Shown here: one piece after another, positions 15,187 to 23,381 of the stretch
Layout: each line of letters begins with the position of its first letter
How positions within the stretch are numbered: the first letter of the stretch is position 1
Assembly (NCBI GenBank): GCA_003644215.1
Contig: QNBU01000001.1
Location: forward strand, 1-23,384
Source: Planctomycetota bacterium
Lineage (GTDB): Bacteria; Planctomycetota; Phycisphaerae; Sedimentisphaerales; Anaerohalosphaeraceae
Length of the DNA: 23,384 bases
Direction of reading: 5' to 3'
Notes under the pieces: model-generated
What the model saw: the letters and a program-made list of their open reading frames with translations, nothing else
The model's database searches: none
Told to the model about the DNA's origin: nothing
Translations under genes and position numbers: made by a program

Positions 15187-15768
15187 ATGGGAGTACTTGT
15201 TAATAAAGCCGCACCGGACTTTGAGGCCGAGGCGGTCGTCGATGGACAGTTCAAAACGGTCAAACTGTCGGATTATCAGGGCAAGAAGTATGTCGCCTTA
15301 TTTTTCTATCCGCTGGACTTTACCTTTGTCTGCCCGACTGAGTTGCATGCCTTTCAGGCCAAATATGCCGAATTTGCCAAGCGGGATGTCGAATTGATCG
15401 GCGTCAGCGTGGATTCGCAGTTTTCGCACTTCGCCTGGGTCAATACGCCTAAGCAGAGCGGCGGTATCGAGGGCGTTAAATATCCGCTGGTCGCCGACTT
15501 GACAAAGAGTATTTCACGGGATTACGATGTTCTGATGGAAGACGGCAGCGTGGCACTTCGCGGGTTTTTCCTGATCGACAAGGACGGCGTCGTCCAGCAT
15601 CAGGTGGTCAACACTCTCCCCTTGGGGCGAAATGTCGATGAGGCGTTGCGAATGGTCGATGCGTTGCAGTTCTTTGAGGCCAATGGCGAAGTCTGCCCGG
15701 CCAATTGGAATAAAGGGGACAAAACCATGGTCCCGACCGATGATGGCCTCAAGGCCTATTTCAAGTAA
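15187..15768 (+). CDS. Typical 2-Cys peroxiredoxin (AhpC/Prx1 class)
   Basis: This 193-residue thiol peroxidase detoxifies hydrogen peroxide and organic peroxides. The peroxidatic cysteine is C49 in FTFVCPTEL, with the conserved Pro, Thr and Phe around it; the resolving cysteine is C170 in EVCPANW. Together they define a typical 2-Cys enzyme that works as a dimer. A GGIEG segment takes the place of the GGLG loop, and the protein ends in YFK, close to the YF tail of peroxide-sensitive forms. The ATG at 15187 is preceded by AGGAGA. It stands alone without ahpF; the reductant is probably a thioredoxin system. A hairpin follows 11 nt after the stop. Confidence 0.96.
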   Translation: MGVLVNKAAPDFEAEAVVDGQFKTVKLSDYQGKKYVALFFYPLDFTFVCPTELHAFQAKYAEFAKRDVELIGVSVDSQFSHFAWVNTPKQSGGIEGVKYPLVADLTKSISRDYDVLMEDGSVALRGFFLIDKDGVVQHQVVNTLPLGRNVDEALRMVDALQFFEANGEVCPANWNKGDKTMVPTDDGLKAYFK

Positions 15769-15779
15769 TGTACCAATGG

Positions 15780-15809
15780 CACGGCCGGGCGTCGCCTGGC
15801 CGTGTTTTC
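15780..15809 (+). terminator. Rho-independent-like terminator after the peroxiredoxin gene
   Basis: An 11-bp stem with one G-T pair (15780-15790 with 15794-15804, loop GTC) is followed by TTTTCC. It starts 12 nt after the stop codon, so it probably ends the peroxiredoxin transcript. Its arms CACGGCC/GGCCGTG are the same as in one hairpin of the palindrome at 7484-7532, so it may be a captured dispersed repeat. Confidence 0.6.
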
Positions 15810-15839
15810 CCCGCCTCTTTAGACCGAACATAGGGGTTA

Positions 15840-15880
15840 GGGATTGCGTACAAATAAACGCTTTATTTATGCGCAGCCCC
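15840..15880. repeat. Long imperfect inverted repeat abutting the stop of the giant gene
   Basis: GGGATTGCGTACAAATAAA (15840-15858) can pair with 15862-15880 over a CGC loop, giving 17 of 19 positions paired including two G-T pairs. The last base touches the TAA of the coiled-coil gene at 15881-15883. It lies between two convergent genes and may stop or stabilise transcripts from both sides; there is no T-run. Confidence 0.55.
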
Positions 15881-18800
15881 TTAGGGGATGATATTCTTAG
15901 GGGCTTTTGGCGGGGAGACCACTTCGTGGCCCGGGGTGTCCAGTCCCGGCACTTTATAGGAGCGGCCGGCCTTTTGTGCCCGCAAAAAATTAATCATCCG
16001 GTGAGCGGCCTTGAGACTTTCTACCTGCTCTTTGACCTGCGAACCCAGATTTTCGACGCGATTGTTGGCGTTGTTAAGCTTCTTTTCAAGACCGATCGCA
16101 TTTAGGTTGGCCCGTTGAAGCGTCGCCAGTTCTTTCCGTATTTTTGCAAGCTGCTGTTTGGTTTGCTGATTGTCCTGCCGGAGCGTTTCGAGTTCACCGG
16201 TTTTCCGACCGAGCCGCTCTTCGGTTTGCTTGGCACGGCTCTGGCTGGCTTTAAGCTCGGCTCGGGCGGTCTGGTTGAATTGGGTTTCCTTTTCCAGGTC
16301 CTGAGCGAGCAGGCGGATGCGCATTTGCGCGTTTTCAAATTCGTTGGGGCCGTTGTCAGAGAACTCGATAGGAATGTTTTGCACCTCAGCCAGTTTTTTC
16401 TGCAGAGCGGTGTACTCCAGATTCTTCTCGGCAATCCGGTTTTGCAGTTGCGCAATCTCTTGAGCGTTTTTCTGCATGGTTTGCTGCAGCCGGGTGTTGT
16501 CCTCGTGAGCGGTCTGAAGCAGCGGTTCGAAGTCGTGAATCTGCTGCGTGGTTTCCGAAAATCGTTGTTGCAGTGATTGAATCTGCTGGTCTTTCGTTTC
16601 GATTTCCTGTTGGAACTGGCGTTTGCGGTATTCCAACTCGGCTTGCTGGTGTTGATACCGTTCTTGCATATCCTTTACCCTTTCGGCGTTTTCCTGGACC
16701 TGATCGATCAACTGCTGTTTTTCCTGCTGGAGTGTCTCGGCTTCTCGCTGCTCGCAGGACAACTCTTCTTCCAGCGATTTCCGCTTTTGGTGGGTTTGCT
16801 CCAGAGTCCGTTCGGTTGATTGTAGTTTTTTTGCCTTCGCCTCGAACACTGATTGCAGCTCTTTGTGTTCGGCCTGCAATGCCTGCATCTGTTCGGTCGT
16901 CGTATGATACTGCTGTTCAGTTTCCCGCAGCGCTGCGATCTGTTCGTCGAGCGACTCATTGAGATCGGTCGTTTTGCTAACCTGCTGGTTCAGCGAGCGA
17001 ATCGTTTCGGTGTTTTCCGTACGCTCGTTTTCCAGTGTTTCCATTTGTGTTTTGTGTTCGGCCCGCAATTGCTGATGGCTATTGCGAACCCGCCGCAGGG
17101 TATCGGTAAGGGTGTTGACCTGGAATTCGAGCGATGATTTCTGCTCGAAAAGTCGGCGGGCCTCCTGAATATTTTGCTCAACCTGCTCTTGCAAATGCTG
17201 CTGAGCGTCCAGCCCCTCGGTAATTTTTAACCGTGCATCATCGAGTTCGATAATTTCAGACTTGAGTAAGGACTGCAAATCTCCGATCTTCTGCTGTAGC
17301 GACTCGACCTCCTTAACTGTCAGGTGGTACAGCCGTTCGGTTTCGCTGAGTGTTTCCAGTTGCAGGTGGAGCGTTTGGATCTCTCTGGCGTCGCCGGCAA
17401 CCTGATCCTGCAACGATGTGATTTCCTGATGGGCCGTTTCGAGCTGTTGCTCATAAGCCCGTTGCTGACTCTTGATGTCCGATTTCAATTGTTCGCAGGT
17501 CATCCGGGATTGGACAAGCTGCTGCTGTTCATCTCGTAGTTGAGATTGCAGGGTCTGCTTTTCATCAGACAACTTCTCGAAGGATTGTTCGTGCCGGGTC
17601 AATTGGGTCTGTAGGTACTCCCGCTGTTCCAGCAGGTCGGCCTTTTGCTCATCGGCGGTTTCCAACTGTTTCTGATAGCGTTGTTGCTGTTGCGTTAGTT
17701 CTGTCCCAAGGGCTTCGGCGTCGCGGCTTAGGTGCGCCAACTCCGAAGTCCTGGTCTCCAATTGCCCCTGCAGATCCCGTTGTTGTCCCAGCAACCGGCT
17801 CTGCTTATCGGCTGCATCCCGCAGATCTGATTCCTTGGCGGCGATCACCTCGTTTAGGTGTTCAATATCAGTTTCCAGCCCTTCATTCGTTTCGGCGGTC
17901 GTATTCAACTGCATCCGGAGCGAGTCCACCTCATTCCGCAGATGGCTGATGTGCTGTTCGGCCTGATGGGTACTTTCGGTTTGGCCTGCCAGTTGTGTTG
18001 TTGTTTCTTCCAGCGACTGCTCTAATTCGGCGATCTGCCGTTGGCGGTCGGCCGTGTCGCTTTGCAGTGTTTCCAGCCGTTGCTGTCGTTGCTGCAACCG
18101 GGTTTGGAGTGTGTCATTTTCCTGTTGAGCCATCTTGAATTGCTGTGTTTGTTCATCGTATTCGGTTTGCAATTGGGTTTGTTCGCCGCGAAGATGCCGC
18201 AGGGTATCCGAAATCGAATTAAACTGAAACTCAAGCTCGGTTTTCTGCTCTGAAAGCGTCTGTAACTGCGTTTGTTTCTGGTCAATTTTGTCCTGCAATT
18301 GCTGTTGTGTCCGAAGTCCCTCGGCGATGTTTAGCTGTGCGGCGTCCAACTGGGAGGTTTTGGCCTCCAGTTTTTGACTGAGTTCCTGGATTTCCTGTTG
18401 CCGCTGGTCGTAGTCGGTCTGCAGGGCCTCCATTTGTTCCCGATAGTCCAGCAATTGCTCGTTGAGCGATTGGTTTTCCTGATGAATCGTCTCAAGCCGT
18501 TGTTCATAGGCCCGTTGCTGGTCTCTGATGTCCGATTCCAACCGTTCACACGCTGCGCGGGAGTGGTCTATTTGCTGCTGTCGTTGCTGAAGCTGTGCCT
18601 GAAGTGTTTGCTTTTCGTCGGAGAGTTCCTCAAGGGTTCGCTCATTCTCCTGCAGCGTTGTTTGCAGGTCGTGCTGGCGGTCCAGCAGTTCGGCCTTTTG
18701 CTCATCGGCGGTTTCTAACTGCTGCCGGTAGCTTTGTTCTTGTTGTGCGAGTTGTATCCGGAGGGCTTCGGCGTCTTGGGCCATTTCCGCTAAGTCCGAG

Positions 18801-21800
18801 GTTTTCACCTCCAGTTGCTCCTGAAGAGACTGCTGCTGTTGGATCAACCGTTGTTGTTCCGCGTTCGTATCGTCGAGTTCGGCTGTTTTGTCCGTCAGGC
18901 GTGTTTGCAACTGCTCGATGTGGGTCTGCAATGATTCGCTTGTTTTAGTTTGCCCGACCAGGCGGTCTTGCGTTATCGTCAACGCCTCTTGCAGATCGGC
19001 GACCGTCGCTTCAGAGTGTCGTGTTTGCTCGGTCTGTTCATCCAGTTGCCGGTTGGTTTCTTCCAGCGATTGGTCTAATGCGGCGATCTGCTGCTGACGG
19101 TCGGCGTAGTCGGTTTGCAGTGTTTCCAGGCGTTGCTGATGCTCTTGAAGCCGATCTCGAAGAGTCTCATTTTCCTGTTGAGCTGTCTGAAGTTGTTGGC
19201 TCTGCGCCTGATGCGATTCCTGCAGTTCGTCCTGCTCGCTGCGAATCTGCTGCAGGGCATCGGTAACCGAAGCAATTTGGAACTCTAATTTGATTTTCTG
19301 TTCTGAGAGCGATTCTTCCAGAATAGCCGCTTCGCTGATCTGCTGATTCAGCGACCGGAGCGTTTCGCTGTTTTCCGTGCGTTCGTTTTTCAGTGTTTCC
19401 GTCTGTGCTTCGTACTCGGCCCGCAATTGCTGATGGCTGCTGCGAACCCGCTGTAAGGTGTCCGTGATGGCGTTGACCTGAAGTTCGAGCGATGATTTCT
19501 GCTCGGAAATCCGCCGGGTCTGTTGGCTTTTCAGATCTATCTGCTCCTGCAGAGAGTGGTGCGTTTTCAGCCCGTCGGCAACATCCTGGCGGGCGGCTTG
19601 CAGTTCTGATGTTCTGGCCGTCAATTGCTCCTGAATCGACAGAATATCCAATTCGAGCGTCTCTGTCTGCTGTCGTTGTTCTTCGATCCGGCCGCAAAGC
19701 GTATCGTTTTCCGACAGAGCCGATTCAAGCTGCTCTTCATAGGCCTGCTTCTGGTTCCTGATGTCCGACTCTAATTGTTCACAGGCCGCCTGAGAGTGGG
19801 CCATTTGCTGCTGTCGTTGCTCAAGCTGCTGCTGGAGGGCCTGTTTGTCTTGAGAGAGAAGCTCGCTCTGCCGGGTCAGATCGGCGGCCTGCTCCTGCGT
19901 GTCCGCAAGCGTTTGCTCCAATTCCACAATCTGCTGCTGGCCGTCGGCGCAGTCGGCTTGCAGCGTTTTCAGCTGCCGCTGTTGTTCTTCCAGCCGGGTC
20001 TGGAGTGTATCATTTTCTTCCCGGGCCGCCTGAAGCTGCTCTGTCTGTTCGTTATGGTCGGTTTGCAGTTGGCTCTGCTCGTCGCGAACCTGTTGCAGAG
20101 CATCGGTAACAAGCTCAATTTGAAGCTCCAGTTCATCCCTCTGTTCTGTTATTTCTTCAAGCTGCGATTGCTTTTGTTTGAGTTGTTTTTCCAACGCCTC
20201 AGTTTGCTGATACGCCATTTTGAGGTTTGACTCATAACCCTGTTTGTCCCGTTGCGCCTGTTCTTGGGTCTCCAGCAGTTGGGCTTCGAGGGTCTGTTTC
20301 TCATCGGAGAACTCCTCAAGGGATCGTTTGTGCTGAGCCAGTTGTTCCTGCAAGTCCTGCTGACAGTCCAATAGATCAGTCCGTTCAGCGGCGGCCGATT
20401 GCAGATCAGCTTCCCTCTGAATAATCACCTCGTTTAGCTGCTCGATGTTAGTCGTCAGGCCTTCGTTGGCTGCAGCAGAGGTATCCAACTGCCTTTGCAG
20501 CGAAGCCGTCTCATCCTGTAGAGTTTCCAGTGCTGCTTCGATCTGGCGGGTCTGCTCGGTTTGATTGGCAAGCTGATCCTGGGTTTGTGAAAGTGTCCGT
20601 TCTAATTCTGTGATTTGCTGCCGGCGTTCGGCGCGTTCAGTTTCAAGCTGCTCTGTCTGTCCCTGGTAATCCTCCTGTAGTTGAGCGTGTTCACCCTGAA
20701 TCTGCTGCAAGGTGTTGGCGGTCGATTCAATCTGAAATTCCAGATCAACTTTCTGTTCTGAGAGGGATTCTTCCAGATTAGCCGCTTCACTGATCCGCTG
20801 GTTCAGCGACCGGATCGTCTCGGTATTTTCCGTTCGCTCATTTTCCAGCACTTGGGTTTGTGCCTGGTACTCTGCCCGCAATTGCCGGAGACTGCTGCGA
20901 ACCCGCTGCAAGGTATCTGCGGTGCTGTTGGCCTGGAATTGGAGTGTTGTTTTCTGCTCGGAAAGCTGGCGGACCTGCTGGGTCTTCTGTTCAATCTGTT
21001 CATTTAGAGTGTGTTGGATTTCTATCGCGCTGGCGATATCCTGGCGGGCCGTGTCCAACTCGGAGGTCTTGCTTGTCAGGTCTCCCTGAAGCGACTGAAT
21101 ATCCTGCTCGAGTGCATCTGTCCGCTGTTGGTGTTCTTGTATTCGACCACCGAGCGCATCGTTCTCAGACAGAGCGGCTTCAATCTGTTCTTCATAGGCC
21201 TGTTGCTGATCCCTGATGTCCGATTCCAACTGTTCACTGGCTATCTGGGACAGGGCAACCTGCTGTTGTTCTTCCTGAAGCTGTGCTTGAAGGGTCTGTT
21301 TTTCACCGCGCAGTTCCTCAAGGGATTGTTCATGCTGTTGCAGTTGGGCCTGTAAGTCCTGCTGTTGCTCCCGCAGGTCGGATTTTTGCTGACTGGCTGT
21401 TTCCAGGTTCTGCTGGTAGCGTCGTTCTTGCTGTGCTAATTGCGTATGAAGGCCTTCGGCATCCTGGGTCAGGTCTGCCAGTTCCGAAACCTTGGCGTCC
21501 AATTGCTCTTGCAGAGACTGCTGTTGCCCCAGCAATCGTCTTTGTTCATCGGCTTCGCTTTGCAGGTCAGCTTCCTTAGCGGTGATCACTTTGTTTAGTC
21601 GTTCGACATCGACCTGCAGGGCGTCGTTGGTTTCGGCAGAGGTCTCCAGTCGCGTCCGCAGCGAGGCCATTTCTTCTCGCAGGGCAATCAGTGCCGCTTC
21701 GGTTTGACGGCTTTGGCCGGTCTGCTCGGTAAGTCGGTCCTGGTTATCGTCCAGCGACTGCTCCAATTTCGCGATCCGCTGTTGGCGTTCGGCCATATCG

Positions 21801-22954
21801 GCTTGCAGAGCAGCAAAATGCTGGTGCTGTTCTTCCAGCCGACCCCGAAGCGTATCATTTTCCAGCCGGGACGCCTGAAGCTGCTGCGATTGTTCGTCAT
21901 ATTCGGTTTGCAGTTGGCTCTGCTCGCTGCGAATCTCTTGCAGGGTGTTTGTAGCCGTGTTGATCTGAACCTCAAGGGCGGTTTTCTCGACAGTCATTTC
22001 TTCGAGCTGTGATTGGTCTTGCTCAATCTGTTCCTGCAGCGCCTTGGCTTTCTGATGTTCGATGCCGAGGTCTGATTCGTAACCCTGTTGATCCTGTTTT
22101 GCCTGTCCCCGATTTTCCTGCAAGAGTGATTCAAGCGTTTGCTTTTCCTCGTTCAATTGCTCGATATCAGTTTGCAGGGACTCATTGGTCCCGGTCGTCG
22201 TATCCAGTTGCGTCTGTAACCGCTCAATGTCCGTTTGGAGCGTCTCACGGGTTCCGGCCGAGGCGTCCAACCGCGTTTGCAACGACTCGTTCGTCTCGGT
22301 TTTTTCGGTCAATTGATCTTGGGTTGCCACCAACTCCTGCCGCAGGTTAGCGGTTGCCGCCTCGGATTGATGGGTTCGTTCAATGTATTTGTCAATCTGT
22401 TTAGCGGCTCGTTCAAGCGTCTGCTCAAGCGTTATTGTTCGCTGTTTGTCCGACTCTTTTTCCTGTTTTAACCCTTCAATCTGACCGGAGTATTCTTTTA
22501 ATTGGCCCGAGGCCTTTTCAAAAGCGGCGGTCTGGTCGGTCAGGCGGGACATAAGGCGGTTTTGAAGAGTATGTGCCTCGTCCAGGTCTTTTTGCCACGC
22601 CTGTTTTGTCTCGTCCAACTGACCGGTTAGTTGTTGTAATTGCTCAGCGGACTGATTGGAGCATTCCTCGTTCTGGCGGCGAGATTCCAAGGCGGCCTGT
22701 TTTTCGGTAACTTGGTTTTGGAGGGTCTGGATTTTGGCTGTCAATTCGCGGATATAATCACCCTGCCCCTCACAGGTACTGGCCAGGTATTCTTTCTGGA
22801 CGAGCATTTCGGCGATTTTTTGTTCAGATTCCTTTAGCTGAGATCGGAGCTGTTCGGAATCTGCGCCAAGCTGCGATTGAGATTTCGGGCTGTCTATACC
22901 AAGAATATCTCTACTGTGTTGTGAACGCTGATGCGAATTACCCTCGATACCCAC
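15881..22954 (-). CDS. Giant Gln/Glu-rich coiled-coil protein, function unknown
   Basis: This intact 2357-residue protein is almost entirely predicted coiled coil: leucines at heptad spacing in a background of Gln, Glu, Lys, Arg, Thr and Ser, with very few prolines, glycines or aromatic residues until near residue 2190. There a short break (NIPIEFSDNGPNEF) occurs, then more coiled coil and a Pro-rich tail ending APKNIIP. Long segments recur within the protein, for example the block around 'SDIR.QQ.AYE..LE' near residues 574, 1059, 1470 and 1821. I see no Walker A or B motif, signal peptide or membrane segment, so it is not an SMC-type ATPase or an evident surface protein. GTG at 22954 is the only start downstream of an in-frame stop, with AGGGG nearby. 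It has its own promoter. A filament, scaffold or spacer role is a guess. Confidence 0.85.
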   Translation of the reverse strand: MGIEGNSHQRSQHSRDILGIDSPKSQSQLGADSEQLRSQLKESEQKIAEMLVQKEYLASTCEGQGDYIRELTAKIQTLQNQVTEKQAALESRRQNEECSNQSAEQLQQLTGQLDETKQAWQKDLDEAHTLQNRLMSRLTDQTAAFEKASGQLKEYSGQIEGLKQEKESDKQRTITLEQTLERAAKQIDKYIERTHQSEAATANLRQELVATQDQLTEKTETNESLQTRLDASAGTRETLQTDIERLQTQLDTTTGTNESLQTDIEQLNEEKQTLESLLQENRGQAKQDQQGYESDLGIEHQKAKALQEQIEQDQSQLEEMTVEKTALEVQINTATNTLQEIRSEQSQLQTEYDEQSQQLQASRLENDTLRGRLEEQHQHFAALQADMAERQQRIAKLEQSLDDNQDRLTEQTGQSRQTEAALIALREEMASLRTRLETSAETNDALQVDVERLNKVITAKEADLQSEADEQRRLLGQQQSLQEQLDAKVSELADLTQDAEGLHTQLAQQERRYQQNLETASQQKSDLREQQQDLQAQLQQHEQSLEELRGEKQTLQAQLQEEQQQVALSQIASEQLESDIRDQQQAYEEQIEAALSENDALGGRIQEHQQRTDALEQDIQSLQGDLTSKTSELDTARQDIASAIEIQHTLNEQIEQKTQQVRQLSEQKTTLQFQANSTADTLQRVRSSLRQLRAEYQAQTQVLENERTENTETIRSLNQRISEAANLEESLSEQKVDLEFQIESTANTLQQIQGEHAQLQEDYQGQTEQLETERAERRQQITELERTLSQTQDQLANQTEQTRQIEAALETLQDETASLQRQLDTSAAANEGLTTNIEQLNEVIIQREADLQSAAAERTDLLDCQQDLQEQLAQHKRSLEEFSDEKQTLEAQLLETQEQAQRDKQGYESNLKMAYQQTEALEKQLKQKQSQLEEITEQRDELELQIELVTDALQQVRDEQSQLQTDHNEQTEQLQAAREENDTLQTRLEEQQRQLKTLQADCADGQQQIVELEQTLADTQEQAADLTRQSELLSQDKQALQQQLEQRQQQMAHSQAACEQLESDIRNQKQAYEEQLESALSENDTLCGRIEEQRQQTETLELDILSIQEQLTARTSELQAARQDVADGLKTHHSLQEQIDLKSQQTRRISEQKSSLELQVNAITDTLQRVRSSHQQLRAEYEAQTETLKNERTENSETLRSLNQQISEAAILEESLSEQKIKLEFQIASVTDALQQIRSEQDELQESHQAQSQQLQTAQQENETLRDRLQEHQQRLETLQTDYADRQQQIAALDQSLEETNRQLDEQTEQTRHSEATVADLQEALTITQDRLVGQTKTSESLQTHIEQLQTRLTDKTAELDDTNAEQQRLIQQQQSLQEQLEVKTSDLAEMAQDAEALRIQLAQQEQSYRQQLETADEQKAELLDRQHDLQTTLQENERTLEELSDEKQTLQAQLQQRQQQIDHSRAACERLESDIRDQQRAYEQRLETIHQENQSLNEQLLDYREQMEALQTDYDQRQQEIQELSQKLEAKTSQLDAAQLNIAEGLRTQQQLQDKIDQKQTQLQTLSEQKTELEFQFNSISDTLRHLRGEQTQLQTEYDEQTQQFKMAQQENDTLQTRLQQRQQRLETLQSDTADRQRQIAELEQSLEETTTQLAGQTESTHQAEQHISHLRNEVDSLRMQLNTTAETNEGLETDIEHLNEVIAAKESDLRDAADKQSRLLGQQRDLQGQLETRTSELAHLSRDAEALGTELTQQQQRYQKQLETADEQKADLLEQREYLQTQLTRHEQSFEKLSDEKQTLQSQLRDEQQQLVQSRMTCEQLKSDIKSQQRAYEQQLETAHQEITSLQDQVAGDAREIQTLHLQLETLSETERLYHLTVKEVESLQQKIGDLQSLLKSEIIELDDARLKITEGLDAQQHLQEQVEQNIQEARRLFEQKSSLEFQVNTLTDTLRRVRNSHQQLRAEHKTQMETLENERTENTETIRSLNQQVSKTTDLNESLDEQIAALRETEQQYHTTTEQMQALQAEHKELQSVFEAKAKKLQSTERTLEQTHQKRKSLEEELSCEQREAETLQQEKQQLIDQVQENAERVKDMQERYQHQQAELEYRKRQFQQEIETKDQQIQSLQQRFSETTQQIHDFEPLLQTAHEDNTRLQQTMQKNAQEIAQLQNRIAEKNLEYTALQKKLAEVQNIPIEFSDNGPNEFENAQMRIRLLAQDLEKETQFNQTARAELKASQSRAKQTEERLGRKTGELETLRQDNQQTKQQLAKIRKELATLQRANLNAIGLEKKLNNANNRVENLGSQVKEQVESLKAAHRMINFLRAQKAGRSYKVPGLDTPGHEVVSPPKAPKNIIP
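17452..17494 (-). repeat. Internal repeat marker, copy 4 of the coiled-coil gene
   Basis: A 43-nt segment encoding a variant of 'EQLKSDIKSQQRAYE'. It lies 1053 nt (351 codons) from copy 3, in the same reading frame, and marks the last of four recognisable long-repeat units. Confidence 0.6.
18505..18547 (-). repeat. Internal repeat marker, copy 3 of the coiled-coil gene
   Basis: A 43-nt segment encoding a variant of 'ERLESDIRDQQRAYE'. It lies 1233 nt (411 codons) from copy 2 in frame; most sequence around it is also recognisably shared with the other copies. Confidence 0.6.
19738..19780 (-). repeat. Internal repeat marker, copy 2 of the coiled-coil gene
   Basis: A 43-nt segment encoding a variant of 'EQLESDIRNQKQAYE'. 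It lies 1455 nt (485 codons) from copy 1 in frame. The shared stretch continues on both sides for well over 100 codons. Confidence 0.6.
21193..21235 (-). repeat. Internal repeat marker, copy 1 of the coiled-coil gene
   Basis: A 43-nt segment encoding a variant of 'EQLESDIRDQQQAYE', the first of four copies in reading order. It is followed by a conserved downstream block with 'SEQKTTLQFQ', 'DTLQRVRSS' and 'NERTENTETIRSLNQ' that also recurs. Confidence 0.6.
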
Positions 22955-23153
22955 ACTGCACCCCTGCTTCCTGTTTTATCATCACACACATCCATGCGTT
23001 CCGAACAGAGATCTCCGTCTCCATGCTTGATTGCGGTCAACTTCTGTCTTTGCAGGACGCCGCCGCTTTTAGGCCGACGGCCACCTCAATCATCTCTCCA
23101 GAAAATGGAGTGAAAGCGTCTCGATCTAAAGGAGAGACAGCGCCAAACTCGCA
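22955..23153 (-). promoter_or_regulatory. About 200-nt leader of the coiled-coil gene
   Basis: Between the predicted transcript start near 23153 and the GTG at 22954 no family gene is seen. The stretch can form CTCCA-gaaaa-TGGAG (23096-23110), a longer TCTCTCC/GGAGAGA pairing (23093-23099 with 23131-23137) and a GGCC-gac-GGCC hairpin near 23072-23082. It also holds an 18-codon frame (23093 to 23037) directly after GGAGAG. No known riboswitch consensus was recognised. Confidence 0.4.
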
Positions 23154-23160
23154 AACGGTC

Positions 23161-23189
23161 ATTATATGGACCCGTGGATGGTATTTCAA
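23161..23189 (-). promoter_or_regulatory. Sigma70-type promoter for the coiled-coil gene
   Basis: On the minus strand TTGAAA (23189-23184) and TATAAT (23166-23161) are spaced by exactly 17 nt, a near-consensus vegetative promoter. The start should lie about 200 nt upstream of the GTG codon. Confidence 0.7.
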
Positions 23190-23268
23190 GAGAAAGCTGA
23201 AAAGGTTTTCAAATAGAGCCCCGCAGAAATAGAAATTTTCGATGACAGCCCGGCATAAAAGAAAAGCG

Positions 23269-23296
23269 TTGCCCTATTCTGACGACATGCTATAAT
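23269..23296 (+). promoter_or_regulatory. Promoter of the tRNA-Pro gene
   Basis: TTGCCC (23269-23274) and a perfect TATAAT (23291-23296) are spaced by 16 nt. The start would lie near 23303, only a few bases before the mature tRNA 5' end at 23307. Confidence 0.75.
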
Positions 23297-23306
23297 CATG
23301 ACCGAA

Positions 23307-23381
23307 CGGGGTGTAGCTCAGTTTGGCTAGAGTGCATGACTGGGGGTCATGAGGTCGCAGGTTCAAGTCCTGTCACCCCGA
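23307..23381 (+). tRNA. tRNA-Pro, anticodon GGG
   Basis: A full cloverleaf can be drawn by eye. The acceptor stem is CGGGGTG (23307-23313) with CACCCCG (23374-23380), and the discriminator base is A23381. The D arm is GCTCAGTTTGGCTAGAGT. The anticodon stem CATGA/TCATG has loop CTGGGGG and anticodon GGG at 23342-23344. The T arm is GCAGG-TTCAAGT-CCTGT with one G-T pair. It reads CCC and, by wobble, CCU codons. CCA is not encoded: ATTT follows, so the end must be added by the CCA enzyme. Confidence 0.96.

Noticed and set aside
17452..21235. Repeats as a CRISPR array
   Set aside because: The repeats are hundreds of codons apart, imperfect, in frame and inside one coding sequence.
16115..22471. 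Many plus-strand frames of 60-150 codons opposite the giant gene
   Set aside because: They are shadows caused by the strong codon bias (CAG, GAA, CTG) of the minus-strand gene and have no coding character of their own.
15881..22954. SMC or Rad50-type ATPase for the giant coiled-coil protein
   Set aside because: No Walker A (GxxxxGKS/T), signature or Walker B motif is visible at either end, and there is no central hinge.
23037..23162. A 41-codon minus-strand frame in the leader, and a tRNA-Ser-like look of GGAGAGATG
   Set aside because: The ATG at 23162 overlaps the -10 box and would lie upstream of the predicted transcript start; no T-arm or acceptor 3' strand exists for a tRNA.
22921..23232. 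A 103-codon plus-strand frame opposite the leader
   Set aside because: It overlaps the start of the giant gene and its promoter, and has no ribosome site or known motif.
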